Shown piece after piece: positions 34,630 through 45,586 of a stretch of DNA of 64,000 bases (its first letter is position 1; each line of letters starts with the position of its first letter). The DNA is taken from contig OW799236.1 of assembly GCA_941918925.1 (NCBI GenBank), positions 86,640,213 to 86,704,212 of the forward strand, read 5' to 3'. A model generated the notes under the pieces. The model worked only from the letters and a program-made list of their open reading frames with translations, was not told where the DNA came from and did no database searches. The stretch comes from Phyto melanocephala. Lineage: Eukaryota; Arthropoda; Insecta; Diptera; Rhinophoridae. The translations under genes were made by a program, and so were the position numbers.

Positions 34630-35666
34630 GTTTGCAAAATTGAACAATAAGCGCTCAAAAAAATTTTGGAAATAATAAAAACTTGATTTTAAAGCGGTAA
34701 GAAATTTACGTGAAAGAGAAGCAGTATTTGTTTCATTTCTTAAATATAATTTATGAACGTTAATCATTAATACATAAAATACTTTGTGCTGTGTGCCATG
34801 ATTTGCTTAAATGCAAATTATTAATATTTGAAGAAACTAAGCAATTGTTGCACTTTGAAAAGTTTTCTCTCAAGACAACCGTGTAGGACATTTAAATAAT
34901 ATCATGTTAAGTTCTTAAATATCAAGGATAAATCTTGTCAATAATTTAAATGTCTGAAAAAATTCTCATTGTTTTTCTTTATATAGAAAGTTACAATTTT
35001 GCAGGTCCCCCACCCTTTTTATAAATATAATTTTATATTTTTTACTTACTTTTACATAATATCCACCATTTAATGTTAATTGTTTAATTAGTAATTAAAA
35101 TTTAATGTACGTACCTGTAACGAGAAAAATATATAAAAAACTCATCAATAAATAAACACAATTAAATTAATTAATTAAATAAATAAACAATTATGTTAAT
35201 CTTTTCGTAAATGTACATGCATGTATGCATGATTTTTGCTGCTTACAAACAAACTCAACATCATATTAATTACAAAAACATTAAAAAACTACTTTGCCCT
35301 TCTCACAAACAAAAACCATATTAAATAAATTAATGTTAAAAACATACATAAATAGATAGCTAGAAAAAAAACTATAAAAAAATATGTCATACGAGCAAAG
35401 AGCATGAATATGGTAAACAGATGTGGGAGGAGATTTCAGTTGGTAAGAAAAAAAATACATCAAAGCACTGTGCTGGAGTATGATCATAATAGTGATAATA
35501 AAATATTATTAATATTGAAAGCATAACGAAAATGTATTACGAATATAGAAGAATATGAACATGTTGAATTATGAATTGTCATTTGATAGGTGAAATTAAA
35601 TATTCAACAAAATATGAAAATAATACTAAGATTCACTAATTCAAATTTCATTCAATTGTAACATAA

Positions 35667-35836
35667 ATAGGAATTTTAAGTTACATAGTAATATACCGAT
35701 AAAGAGTGCTGATGATGAAATCGTAGCTGATTTCGAAAATGCATTCCACTCGGCTAATATCGGAAATAATTTTTAGAAAGAATATTCCTAAAATGGTTAC
35801 AATTTAATTTAATTTGAATTATAAAATTAAATAAAG
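35667..35836 (+). repeat. Unidentified coding-like repeat R, copy 1
   Basis: One frame reads IPIKSADDEIVADFENAFH and continues SANIGNNF before a stop. The same peptide, with few changes, is encoded at 52425-52581 and 58250-58403 on the other strand. Nucleotide similarity extends into the AT-rich flanks ('ttacaatttaatttaattt'). I do not recognise the family. It is probably the end of a transposon or retrotransposon reading frame. Confidence 0.6.
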
Positions 35837-36499
35837 AAACAAATGAACTTAAGCCAAAATAAAAAATGGTTCACATTAAAATTTAATAAAAAATAAAATT
35901 TTTTTATCATGATGGCCTCATTAAAATTGCATTATTTTAGTTAACTCAATATAGAGCATTCTTTGAACCAAAGAAGTTAAGATACAAATAACATTTTAAA
36001 AACAAACTTAAAGAATTCTGTAATTTTAAAACTAATAATAAATTGTACTTCAATATTTTTGTTGTAGATTTATTGTAACATTTAACTATGAAAAGTTATG
36101 AAATTACATAGAACTGTTTTAATATGTTAATAACATTTTAATATGGCATAACATAGCCATTTTACTAAAATTAAATTTGTAATTTAACTTTTTGGGTTCA
36201 CTGTATTGTCCATGGTAGGATCGTAGGATCTTTAACGGATTCTGCGTACCAACTTCAATCTTAAAATACAAACCATTTAACAATTATTTGTTTTAACTTG
36301 CAATTCTAATCACTTTTAACTAAAATTTTTTGTTTCATGTTGTTCCCGAACTTTACAGAAGCCCTGAAAATTTTGTTAAATGAAGGTTACAATTGCGTTA
36401 TTGTTGTTCTAAGAAACTTCATTATCAAATCACATTTGTTGTACCGATTTTATATGTATGTAGTTTTATTTTCACTTGCAAAGAGTAGAGCTTTAGTTG

Positions 36500-36627
36500 C
36501 ACAAAAGGTGGGTCAGAGAAAAATCACTAGCATTCCCGCTAATAGCTGAAACGTGTTTTTGTCCGCTAAATTTATTTTTAAATCACTAGATTTGACGGGA
36601 AAACAGCTAAGTTCCCATCACTGTTTC
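36500..36627. repeat. Possible hAT-type MITE end
   Basis: Read inward from 36627 on the minus strand: CAGTGATGGGAACTTAGC, then 'ccgtcaaatctagtgattt' and 'tttagcgg'. A similar 'gtgatgggaactt' with 'cccgctaaaa' occurs at 26928. CAGTG-type ends suggest hAT, but no partner end or target duplication was found. Confidence 0.3.
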
Positions 36628-38699
36628 TAAGGTAGAAAGCCATAGTTTACAGGTTTTATTTAAACATATTTAAATTAAACATATTTTACCTTGCATATGT
36701 GTTAATAATTCTCAATAATTTGTATTTAAATGTTCATGTTTTTTTTTTGAATAAACAGCAATATAAACTCTTTCATAAACCTGTATTGAAACAAGTTTAT
36801 TTGTTGTCTTCAATAAAAAAGTTGCAAAACGAATTTAAGTTTTATAAAAACAGTAGTTTAATAATGTTTAAAAAAAAAACTTTTTTATGAATTCCATAAA
36901 GCAATTAATATTAGATTAAATGCAATTAGATCCTATTTTAATTGACTTTAAAATCATTTTGAATTTCAAATCAAATCCTTTTAAAATGAAAAAAAATAAT
37001 CTTATCAACTCAATAATAAACATAAGCTTATGAATGCTTAGATTTGTATGAGTGTTTGAATATGTTTTCAATTGAATCGAAATATGATAATTTCCAATGC
37101 AAATCCAATCAATGCATATTCACACTCAATAATTGAGTAATTGAGAAACCATTATCAAACACTTTTCTATTGCCATGCTTTAGTCGTATTTATGTTTGCA
37201 GTTGTATCTGCATCTCATCAAACAAACATTTTAATCCTCAAATTGAAAATGTTCGAAAATTAATCATTTGTTGCGTATGCAATTAATCCAACTCAAGTGA
37301 CTGTCAGAGTAAACATTGATGGTGTACCAGCAACCACTAGCAATGGATGAGCATGACTATGCATGTACATACATGTGTACGTAAATGTGTACATTTTAAG
37401 TAAGTATGTAGTACAACTGTTTTAAACATGAGTAGTAATCGTTGTAAATGCGGATGTATATAGAGCAATTGAAGGGATTTCTATTTTCAAATACGAATAC
37501 TTTATATCGACAATATATTTAATTGTGTATGAATGTGTGTGTATATTTTTTAGCAGTGATGTATATTTGAATGTTTAGATTTGAGTTAATTTGCAATTCC
37601 GATTTCAATTTTTTACGGCCTGACATTTCCTCTATCTAGAGTATACCAGAAATCCAGTGAAAACCGCAATCACATCCTGCTGGTTTTAAATATACTTTCA
37701 CATCTTCATATGTTTTGAAATTCACCTCTTGTCATCTTAGTACCACCGCACATAACAGTCATGTTACAGTGATGTACAGAAATTTCATTGTAGTGTAGTG
37801 TTACTTTGCTAAGGTAATGGACTATATTCCGTTGATTAGATTCCATCGATTCGAAGGACTAAAAAAATTGTTTGTTAAAGAGTAGTGGTTAAGTTGCCAC
37901 CCTTTTACATAAATGGTGAATTGGTATAGGAATCTTAAAGTCACTCTTCACATTTTAGATATGAGATGTATTCAGAAGATGTTTGGTTAATTTTACAAAG
38001 AGGGGTATACTAAGGGTATTATAAATCGGATTTAAAAGGTTGATTTGTAAGATAATGCGTTATGCATTATATACACTGCCAATCAAAAGAAAGTTCTAGA
38101 TTTCATATTTATTATTGTTGTAAGATTTTATTTGGCATTTTGGATCTATTGCCAAACACAGATTATGGCAATTGATTCGGTAAGAGAATAACTAGAAGAT
38201 GAAACTCTTAATATTTAAAATGTTACATGAAGGATATTTGAAGCTGAAATGCAAGCAACAGTTTTAACATTTGTTACGATAAAAGTCGGCGCTCGTTTTT
38301 GTCGCCCGCCAAAATTGTAATTTAACAATTTTGTATTTTTTTAAATATATTTTATACAAATTTTTTTTTATGAATTGCATCATTTAAACTTTCTGTAATT
38401 AATTATAACTTTATAATCTTATAAATTACTATCTTCACACTTCTTGTAGACTGTATAATGCATAGATATCAGTATTATTGTTATCAAGATAAGCATTATC
38501 TTTATATCAATAATTATTGTTACAAAACTCTGTAAGAAATTTATTTAATTAATTTGTATAGAATAGCATTTGAATTTTAGTCTAAAGTATTTATATTAAC
38601 GGCTAATAATGTTGCCCATTAGTTTGTTCAAGAGTTTCATCATGCACATCCACTGTAGCATATCTTGCTTAATGTGTCAAAACGTAAACACACTACTAT

Positions 38700-39086
38700 C
38701 AGTGTTTGTTTGCATGTGTGGCCGCCACAAAGGGTAAAAAGGAGCCACAGCAATTAATTGTGATCAGTGGGTGTGTAGCGCTTGGATCAATAAAAACACT
38801 ATTTTTGATGGTAGTTAGTTTGTTAATTAGAGAATTTGGTGGTGTGCCGCTGTCTTCTCTACTTTACAACTAATGGGTTAGACTAGAATTTGTGTTAGTG
38901 TTTCCGTGGTGTTTCGCAGGTTCGCTAAAAGGCATTCTCGTTTTAAGTCGCTGGTTGAACGCAGTAGTTGTTCCCGTTGTGTCCCGCAGGTTCACTAATA
39001 CACCTTAGCTTCTTCTACACCCTCTCGCCATCACGCATCGTCCCGCATGTTCGCTACTGCGGCTCCCACGAAAGCGTTGTTGTTGG
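38700..39086. other. Comparatively GC-rich segment split by the Transib insertion
   Basis: This segment and its continuation at 40212-40440 are noticeably richer in G+C than the surroundings. 'cgcaggttcgcta', 'cgcaggttcacta' and 'cgcatgttcgcta' occur near 38917, 38987 and 39043. The right-hand part has an aataaa signal near 40305. It could be the long terminal repeat of a retrotransposon, but I find no matching ends or target duplication, so this is speculative. Confidence 0.3.
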
Positions 39087-39091
39087 CGTTG

Positions 39092-40206
39092 CACTGTGTT
39101 GCGAAAGACCAATCTAGCTGAAAAAAAAATCAATATTTTCTTATTTAAAATGCAACCAATTTGTTTAGTACTTGTTTCAGGAGTATTAACTGTTCAAAAC
39201 TGTATAACAGTTTTTTTTAAATTAATTATTTGCTTTGTTATACTGATTGAAATTTAAGCAATTGCATTGTCGCTCTTTTATTAAAAGTTCAGTGTATTTT
39301 TAGCATCATATTTGTGCTGATCTTAATATAAAACAAGAAAAAAATGTTCATATATCTTTTATTGAGTTATGTCAGATATATGTGTTAGCTTCAATGCAAA
39401 TTTGTTTTTAAATAAAATGTTGTGACTGTAAAAAAGGTGATAGAAAAAGTGTTGTTTCTGTAGTACATGGTTGGTATATTGTCGAACAATTAGTGTAGTT
39501 TTTAAATGGGATTCCAGCCGATTCCCGTTCAATGTTATGTCAAGTTTTTTCTGTGTAATGTCCACTTTAGAAAGAAAAAATTTTTTTTGCTAATACTTGC
39601 TATAACTCTTTTTAAACGCATATAAAGACAGCCCACCTATAGCTCAGACAGAGCTTTGCAATGTGAGACTCACAGGTAGACACCGATCACGGTTTTTAGA
39701 CAAATCCGAAAAAGGGAAACGCTTGAAAGTATCTTCTCTTGTAAGTGAATGTTCACCCGAAAAAAAAAATCAGGCAATAGGGATGCTGCCGCAATTCTTA
39801 GAAATTTTAATGATTCTCCAATGATAGCAGTTAAAATTAAAAAAAAATTGAATGCACCATCCAAGGAACCAACACCATATTCAAATTAAGAGGCATTATG
39901 TCTTTTTTATGGCTAGTTTTCGACAGTCACTTATAATACAATGCGTGTTAATGCTAAAATACGTAAAGCTGATATATACCCATCATATCGTAGCCAATCA
40001 AAAGTGCTACCCAAGTAATGGAATTAAGGTATCCGATATCTCATACAAATATGCTCCTATGAGAAATGCCACGCCCACTTCAGTTATTTGTGGCACAAAA
40101 AATGCCTTCGACGGAAATGAAAGATCGCAAAATTTCATGTTTCTAGCTGCTTCCAAAAGGAAGTTACGACTTTTTTCCAACTAGATTGGTCTCTCGCAAC
40201 ACTGTG
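39092..40206 (+). mobile_element. Transib element, complete ends, internally deleted
   Basis: The terminal inverted repeats are CACTGTGTTGCGAAAGACC (39092) and, inverted, CACAGTGTTGCGAGAGACC (ending 40206), about 37 bases long with roughly four mismatches. CGTTG occurs immediately outside both ends (39087-39091 and 40207-40211), a 5-bp target duplication as expected for Transib. Each end has a CAC-initiated heptamer, a 23-base spacer and an A-rich nonamer: AAAAAAAAT on the left and AAAAAAGTC on the right. This is the arrangement of a 23-RSS in V(D)J recombination. The interior encodes only the N-terminal part of a Transib transposase (39659-40090); the catalytic core is deleted. It is therefore non-autonomous, though the ends look functional. 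Confidence 0.88.
39659..40090 (+). pseudogene. Transib transposase N-terminal fragment
   Basis: The first 40 codons are clean: 'NVRLTGRHRSRFLDKSEKGK', then 'RLKVSSLVSECSPEKKNQ', a segment like the N-terminal region of Transib proteins. After a frameshift it continues 'GNRDAAAILRNFNDSP', 'KLNAPSKEPTPYSN', a stop, 'EALCLF', then 'VNAKIRKADIYPSYRSQSK' and 'GIKVSDIS'. The latter aligns with 'NKQHGCNIYPPYSEIVKSK' and 'KEISYCDTKAEV' in the second Transib relic at 43667-44610. Nothing homologous to the catalytic (RAG1-core-like) region follows before the right terminus. A 110-codon plus frame at 39852-40184 is a shifted reading of the same remnant. Confidence 0.78.
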
Positions 40207-40440
40207 CGTTGTGATATCACGCAGAGTCACTACACCTTTTTAGCGCCCGAGCGTCACCATCTTAGCCGTCTGTCGTTACCCGATATTCAAGCCTATTACA
40301 GAGAAATAAAGAGTAAAACGATTAGTAAAACGGATTATTAAAAGAAAATAAGCACGTGTTTCCTTTTGCAAGCGGTCCAACAAAAATAAATTTTTGCGAC
40401 AGGGCCTTGGCACCGTTGAGTTTTACCCCAGCTAATAAAA

Positions 40441-42375
40441 AGATTCGTTACACATTGTCAAAGTTTTGCTCAATTTGGTAGAATCTTAAAACTATAATCT
40501 TATCACAACAATTTATTTACGTCTCGATGTATTGTTTTCTCCAGCACTGTTTAAAAAAATCAAACGGCAACACTGTGGCTTCCTATTTTCGTTTGTGATT
40601 GGACATTAATATTGAACTCTCGTTGTGTTTAAGACCAAACGTATGTTTGTTTGTCACAGGAAAGGAAGTCAAAACAAATACCGTTACGAAATCTATAAGC
40701 TTCTACTTGTATTTGTCCATACATATGTGAGTAACTCCATATGCTGCTTGTCTATCAATTTCATTTATCCCTAAGCCATAACGGATGACACAGATACGAT
40801 TGGTATTTTCAAACAAATTATTTTGTAAGTGTGTTTCTGTTATGTACTTTCACTTAAAAAAAATTACACTCTTATTTGGACACTTCTATGACTTATGCAA
40901 ATCCACAAGACATGTCCTTTTACCCAATACTACCAATCAAACCAAAACCAAACACAATTTCAATCATTATTTCCTGTTACTTTTACTGCCTTTTGGCTAC
41001 AATTTTCAATTTCTTTTTTTTGTCTTTTTTCAATTTGTATTATAAATATGGTTGTGTGCCATTTCGATTTGTACTATTTTGTATTGGCATCCCTAGTTTT
41101 TGCATGTGTGTGAGAATCAATGTTTTAATTTTCCGTTTTTAATTTTTAATCTGGCCAACATTTTGTTGCCATTTATTGCTGAGTTACGAAATGTGACAGA
41201 CATACGGATTTGATCAATTAATTTGGCTAACACCGGTCATTTATCACGTGTCATAGATTTTGATTTTATTCGCAAAAAAAAAGGGTTGTTGCCGTTGCCT
41301 CAACTTTGTGTGTGTGTGTGTGAGACCAACATGAATACAACACAGAGCATCCTCCCTCGTTAGTGCAATGCGATATGATTTGTGTTTGAATCAAATTTAA
41401 CAGGGTTTATTATTCAACATAATCCTTAATTGAATGACTTTCATTTATCATTTTGTAATGGGAGATTTTGGTGTTTTAATGTACATGGAACATGTAAAAT
41501 GAGCTATTAGAAGCAAAAGATTTGTTTTAAATTTGTAATTTATTTAAAGGAACAAGTTTTGCTTGATATTTGGGTTTAAAAGACTTTGAGATTTTAGTTT
41601 GTATTTCATATTCTTTACTAAATCGTACAGGTTTAAATATTTCAATTAAAATTTTATTCAGTATTTCTTTTGATTAAGGTTATTAACAGGTTGCTATTAA
41701 TAAAATAAATTATAAGAATTTCTTTTAATAAAAAATATTTTTAATTTTAAGTAAAACACTTCCTTAATTATCCTTTAACAGGACAAGCTAATTTTGGCAT
41801 TGAACTTTCTTGCTTCTGTTGCATCGGTATTCATGTATTTTGTAGGCAGATCGGACCGATAGTTCCCAAAACAGAAAATATATCGTTGGTCACAAGTAGA
41901 AAGAGAAACTGTTTTATCACAATGTAATTTCGTTTGGTAAAATTGCTTGTAAAACTGTTATTTTTATACTATTGCGTTGGATATTTGTGTCGAGGTGTAT
42001 TTGTGTGAAATGCATTGAAATCAACGGAAAACTCAATTTGGTAAAAAGTACCAGTCCGGGCCTTTCTACTTATGATCATCGATATGGAGCTTATTTAATT
42101 CGGTTTATACCTGTAACTCAATAAGGCAGGATTTTCGCACACGCATACCCCTTTATAATGTATATTTCTTTGATTATATGTATTTCTTTTCATGTAGTTA
42201 TTGAGCATTATAATCCAAGCACAAAAGTGTTTGTCGAAATTGTCGAATATTGTTTCAAAAAAGCGTTATTTTCGGATATTTGAAAATCATGAATTTTAAG
42301 CGTTACTCTATAAGGCTTGTTGTCAAACAATTCAAACAATTTGTGTGCAGCAGGATTAACTAAAAAGCAGGAAAA
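40441..42375. other. Gene-free stretch
   Basis: It contains T/C-rich low-complexity sequence (overlapping frames at 40785-41142 are by-products) and a (GT)n tract near 41308-41322. No supported gene or repeat. Confidence 0.4.
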
Positions 42376-42737
42376 TTGGTAAGCATACAAAAAAAAAGAG
42401 ATCTTGAAAGGCGATTTCCACTTTTAATATATTTCTATAAAAAATCACTATTGCGAAAGAAAATATGTCCATCGTTATATTTTAGAGTGTAAGATATCGC
42501 ATATGAAGTCCGGCAAACCAATTGAATCGACACTAAAGTTAAATATTCAAATATTGGTAAGCATACAAAAAAAAAGTCAAGAGATCTTGAAAGACGGTTT
42601 GCATCTTTGAAATACTTCTATAAAAAATCACTTTTTGCGAAAGAAAATGTGTCCATCATGGTAATTTGGAGCGTAAGATATCGCATATGAAGTTCGGCAA
42701 ACCAATTGAATCGACACTAAAGTTAAATATTCACTCT
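42376..42737. repeat. Diverged 178-base tandem duplication
   Basis: 'ttggtaagcatacaaaaaaa' at 42376 recurs at 42554. Both units carry 'ttctataaaaaatcact', 'gtaagatatcgcatatgaag' and end 'aatcgacactaaagttaaat'. They differ at perhaps one base in eight, so the duplication is older than the one at 34400-34629. The origin of the unit is unknown. Confidence 0.85.
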
Positions 42738-43216
42738 GCTAAGGTAATGTTGTGTATTTTGTTAGAACCAAAAGGGTATTGAAGGACAATCACCGGGAAA
42801 TTTAACCGAAGTTAGTTATCTAAAGCAATCATTGCACTAAAGGTAAAACGTTACTATTTTGGCATAAATAAAATTTTTTTTGTTTAAAACTTAAAATCTG
42901 CTTTTGTTTTTTGAATTATAATTCTTATATTGCACCCTGTTATTTTATGAAATGACAAAGTCGGCTGTTTCACGGTTGCATTATGAACAGAAAATGCGCG
43001 AGAAATTCTTACTAACTTTGATCGTGAGTAAAACGTTAAATTTAAACACTATGAGAAAGTTTAAATATGGAAGAAGTTAGACAAGTGTGTATTTGATGTG
43101 TTATTATATTTAGGTCGAAACTAACAAACATTTGTGTTGGATGGAATATAACTTCTGTGTATAGAAAGGTATTTGCAATATTTATGAAAAAAGTTATTAA
43201 TCAAACTGTATATAAT

Positions 43217-43618
43217 CCCAGCAAAAAAAATTGGAAGTAGTGCAAAGCGAATTACATTTACAAGACTTCTAAATCAATTGTGTAAAAGCATTAATTCTAA
43301 ATGACTTCTTAACTGCAAAATAATTTGTCATAAATGATGTGCTTAAAAATGAATGCAACATCATGCAAAATATCTTAAAGAATTCATGTAAACAAACAAA
43401 TTTAACACATGAAATATCCGATAATTGTCACCAAATATGCATGAGTTCTATGCACTTATTAGAATGGAGTGCAGTTCATAAAAATATTCATGTAAACACA
43501 TGATCTCCAATGACACGCTAATGTTAAAATCATTAGTGTTTTCACCTAAATTAAATCACTTCGTCACCAGTTGAACCCCTGCAAAATCACTTTTTCGTCA
43601 TAGATTTTTTTGCTGGGA
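43217..43618. mobile_element. MITE, family M1, copy 2
   Basis: The end TCCCAGCAAAAAAA (about 43217) is inverted at the right (TTTTTTTGCTGGGA). TAA flanks both sides, a possible 3-bp duplication. The interior is similar to 8759-9105 ('gacttctaaatcaattg', 'cacttattagaatggagtgc', 'gctaatgttaaaatcatta'). The element is about 400 bases and non-coding. It lies just before the Transib relic. A TAA duplication would suit PIF/Harbinger, but the assignment is tentative. Confidence 0.65.
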
Positions 43619-43666
43619 TAAAACATCATCAACATTTTTTGCTCCTTTTTGTTCCTTTGCAGCAAA

Positions 43667-44610
43667 AATCGACAAGCAGATAGCGTAAAAGAATTTATTT
43701 TGGAGAATATTACACAACAAAACTTATCAGATGAGCAACATCAGTTAATTACACAAAAAGTCAGGCAATATATTGCTTTCATAAATTAAACTATAAAAAT
43801 AAGTGATTGCGGCTTGCCCGGCAATAAACGAGGTAGGAGTTTAATTATGGAAGACTATACTGATGCAGGGTCTCGTTTAAAGAGAAAAGCACCACTGAGC
43901 TTGCCGCAGAACAAAAACATTCAACACCTCTTTTATTGCACGCTGCTTCCGTTTCAGCTAAAAATCAAACATTGTGTTGAAAAAAGCTGTTAGCAACGAG
44001 AACATAACAGGAATTATAAGGAAACTAGAAAGGAGTGATCCGTTGCCAATAAGTGCTAATGAGGCACTAGCTTTTTTAATTGAAAATGGCCTTACAATAC
44101 ATTACCATCATAGCATTAAATAAGCAACACGGATGTAACATTTATCCCCCTTACTCCGAGATTGTTAAATCAAAATTGAAATGCAGACCTAAGGAAATCA
44201 GCTATTGTGATACTAAAGCCGAAGTAACAATGCAAAATTTACTGAACCATACAGCTGATCGCATACTTGAAATGCAGAAGTACGTCATTGATGTTACTGC
44301 ACCAACACATTGCAAATTAATTGTAAGTTATGCTCTCAAAGGTTCGACAGGACAGAGTTCATATAAACAACGTTTTGAATTGGATGAACAGATTGGAATA
44401 GACCATTCACTCTTTGTGACAACCATAGTTCCATTGAAATTAATAGATGAGCTAAATAGAGCTGTTTGGCTTAATAACTCCCCACAGTCTGTCAGATTCT
44501 GTCGGCCTCTAAAATGGAATTTATAAAAGAAACTACTGAACTCATTTTAAGTGAAAATAGTAAGTTAGATATTCAAATTAAAAACATCCAAGAATTAGAA
44601 CGGAATTAGA
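43667..44610 (+). pseudogene. Transib transposase relic (RAG1-related), truncated
   Basis: The first piece (43667-43788) follows a perfect splice-acceptor-like tract (tttttgttcctttgcag) and reads 'NRQADSVKEFILENITQQNL'. A second frame has 'LPGNKRGRSLIMEDYTDAGS' and 'RLKRK', then 'ITGIIRKLERSDPLPISANE' with 'ALAFLIENGL'. The clean 148-codon frame 44080-44526 carries 'NIYPPYSEIVKSK', 'VTMQNLLNHTADRIL', 'STGQSSYKQRF', 'LFVTTIVPLKLIDELN', and 'NSPQSVRFCRPLKWNL'. A tail similar to RAG1/Transib sequence follows after one shift. The first catalytic aspartate expected before GSTGQSSYKQ is lysine (residue 87; codon 44338-44340). The second half, with the other acidic residues, is absent. No terminal repeats were found. 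Confidence 0.8.
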
Positions 44611-45235
44611 GATGTGGCGTGTTGAAAATATCAAAAAGTAGCTTAAGTAGTTGTCAAAGACCACTTGCGAAAACAGTACCTTCAAAAACGGCTTATTAGA
44701 ATTTGTCTCATATGATTTTTTTTCAGGGATCTGGTTGAGCCAGCCTTACTTTTATTTAACTAACTTTAAATATCTCCGGTCTTTAAAGGGTTAATGAGCA
44801 ATTAAATACCTTAACAAAAAGGCTGAAGCCTTGTCTATCATCTCAGTCTACCAAAAAAATATAAACACTTTAAACTTAAGTGGCTTTATCCAAAAAGTGA
44901 GGTTAAGGATTTTTTTTAGTACTGGCCCTTAATCGGTTAATAAAATAAGATATTTTTAGATGCTAACAACGACAGATTCTTGAAACAGCTTTCTAGTGAA
45001 ATATATTTCAAATAACGAAAATAAAAAAGGCGAGGTGCAGCCATGACAAATTTATGCCAAAACCTGACCTAATGTTTTAATGGAGAGGCGGAAAAAGGCG
45101 TGATCCAAATAAAAAACAAAACTCCATTTTGGTGTTAGTTAAATTTGTGCAAAATTTTAAGTGTCTATCTTTAGAACTATAATTAATGCCAAAAATATCG
45201 CTTTTTGACCATAGTGCATTAGTTAAAAAATGCCC
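44611..45235. other. Gene-free stretch
   Basis: Nothing recognised. There is no continuation of the Transib catalytic domain. Confidence 0.45.
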
Positions 45236-45586
45236 AGAATCAGACATTATACCCACCAGCAATTTTGCGTACTTTTATAGCACTAAATTTATTATTTTGT
45301 TATTAAAAGTTATCGCTATGGAATAATCTCTTTATACTTAAATATGTATCACTTTCTCTCTATATCTTCGATATGCTAGTAAAATGTTTTTGTAAAATTA
45401 GTCCTTCAACGAAAGTGGGCATTAATGTAGGCGTGTCAATATAGTTTATAGATAGTTCGTCAATAAATGGAAACCCGATTCAGAAAATATGTACTTTATG
45501 GGGTCTTAAATGGATATTTCGATGTGTTACAAACGGAATGACAAAATGAATATACCCCCACCATATCTTATTGTGGCGGGTATAAA
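45236..45586 (-). mobile_element. DINE-1-like element, family 2, internally deleted
   Basis: The left part ('tatacccaccagcaatttt', 'atggaataatctctttata', 'tatgtatcactttctctc', 'taatgtaggcgtgtcaatat') matches the 3' side of family 2. It joins abruptly, near 45470, to the 5' end ('cccgattcagaaaatatgta', 'ctttatggggtcttaaatgg', 'gaatataccccca', 'ttgtggcgggtataaa'). About 70% of the element is missing. The terminal hairpin is not preserved. Confidence 0.75.

Larger units (their letters stand above)
34630..38640. other. Gene-free AT-rich stretch
   Basis: No host gene is supported. It contains one copy of an unidentified coding-like repeat (35667-35836) and a hAT-like end (36500-36627), both annotated separately. 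Short frames at 35281-35487, 36337-36549 and 36699-36890 are AT-driven and unsupported. Confidence 0.4.

Noticed and set aside
38700..40440. Firm call of a BEL- or gypsy-type LTR split by Transib
   Set aside because: No TG...CA ends with target duplication and no primer-binding site could be confirmed; left as a suggestion only.
40785..41142. Membrane-protein-like frames
   Set aside because: Overlapping frames in different phases over a T/C-rich tract; hydrophobicity is a composition effect.
44080..44526. Active RAG1-like recombinase
   Set aside because: The first catalytic aspartate position is lysine, the second half of the core is missing, and flanking frames are broken.
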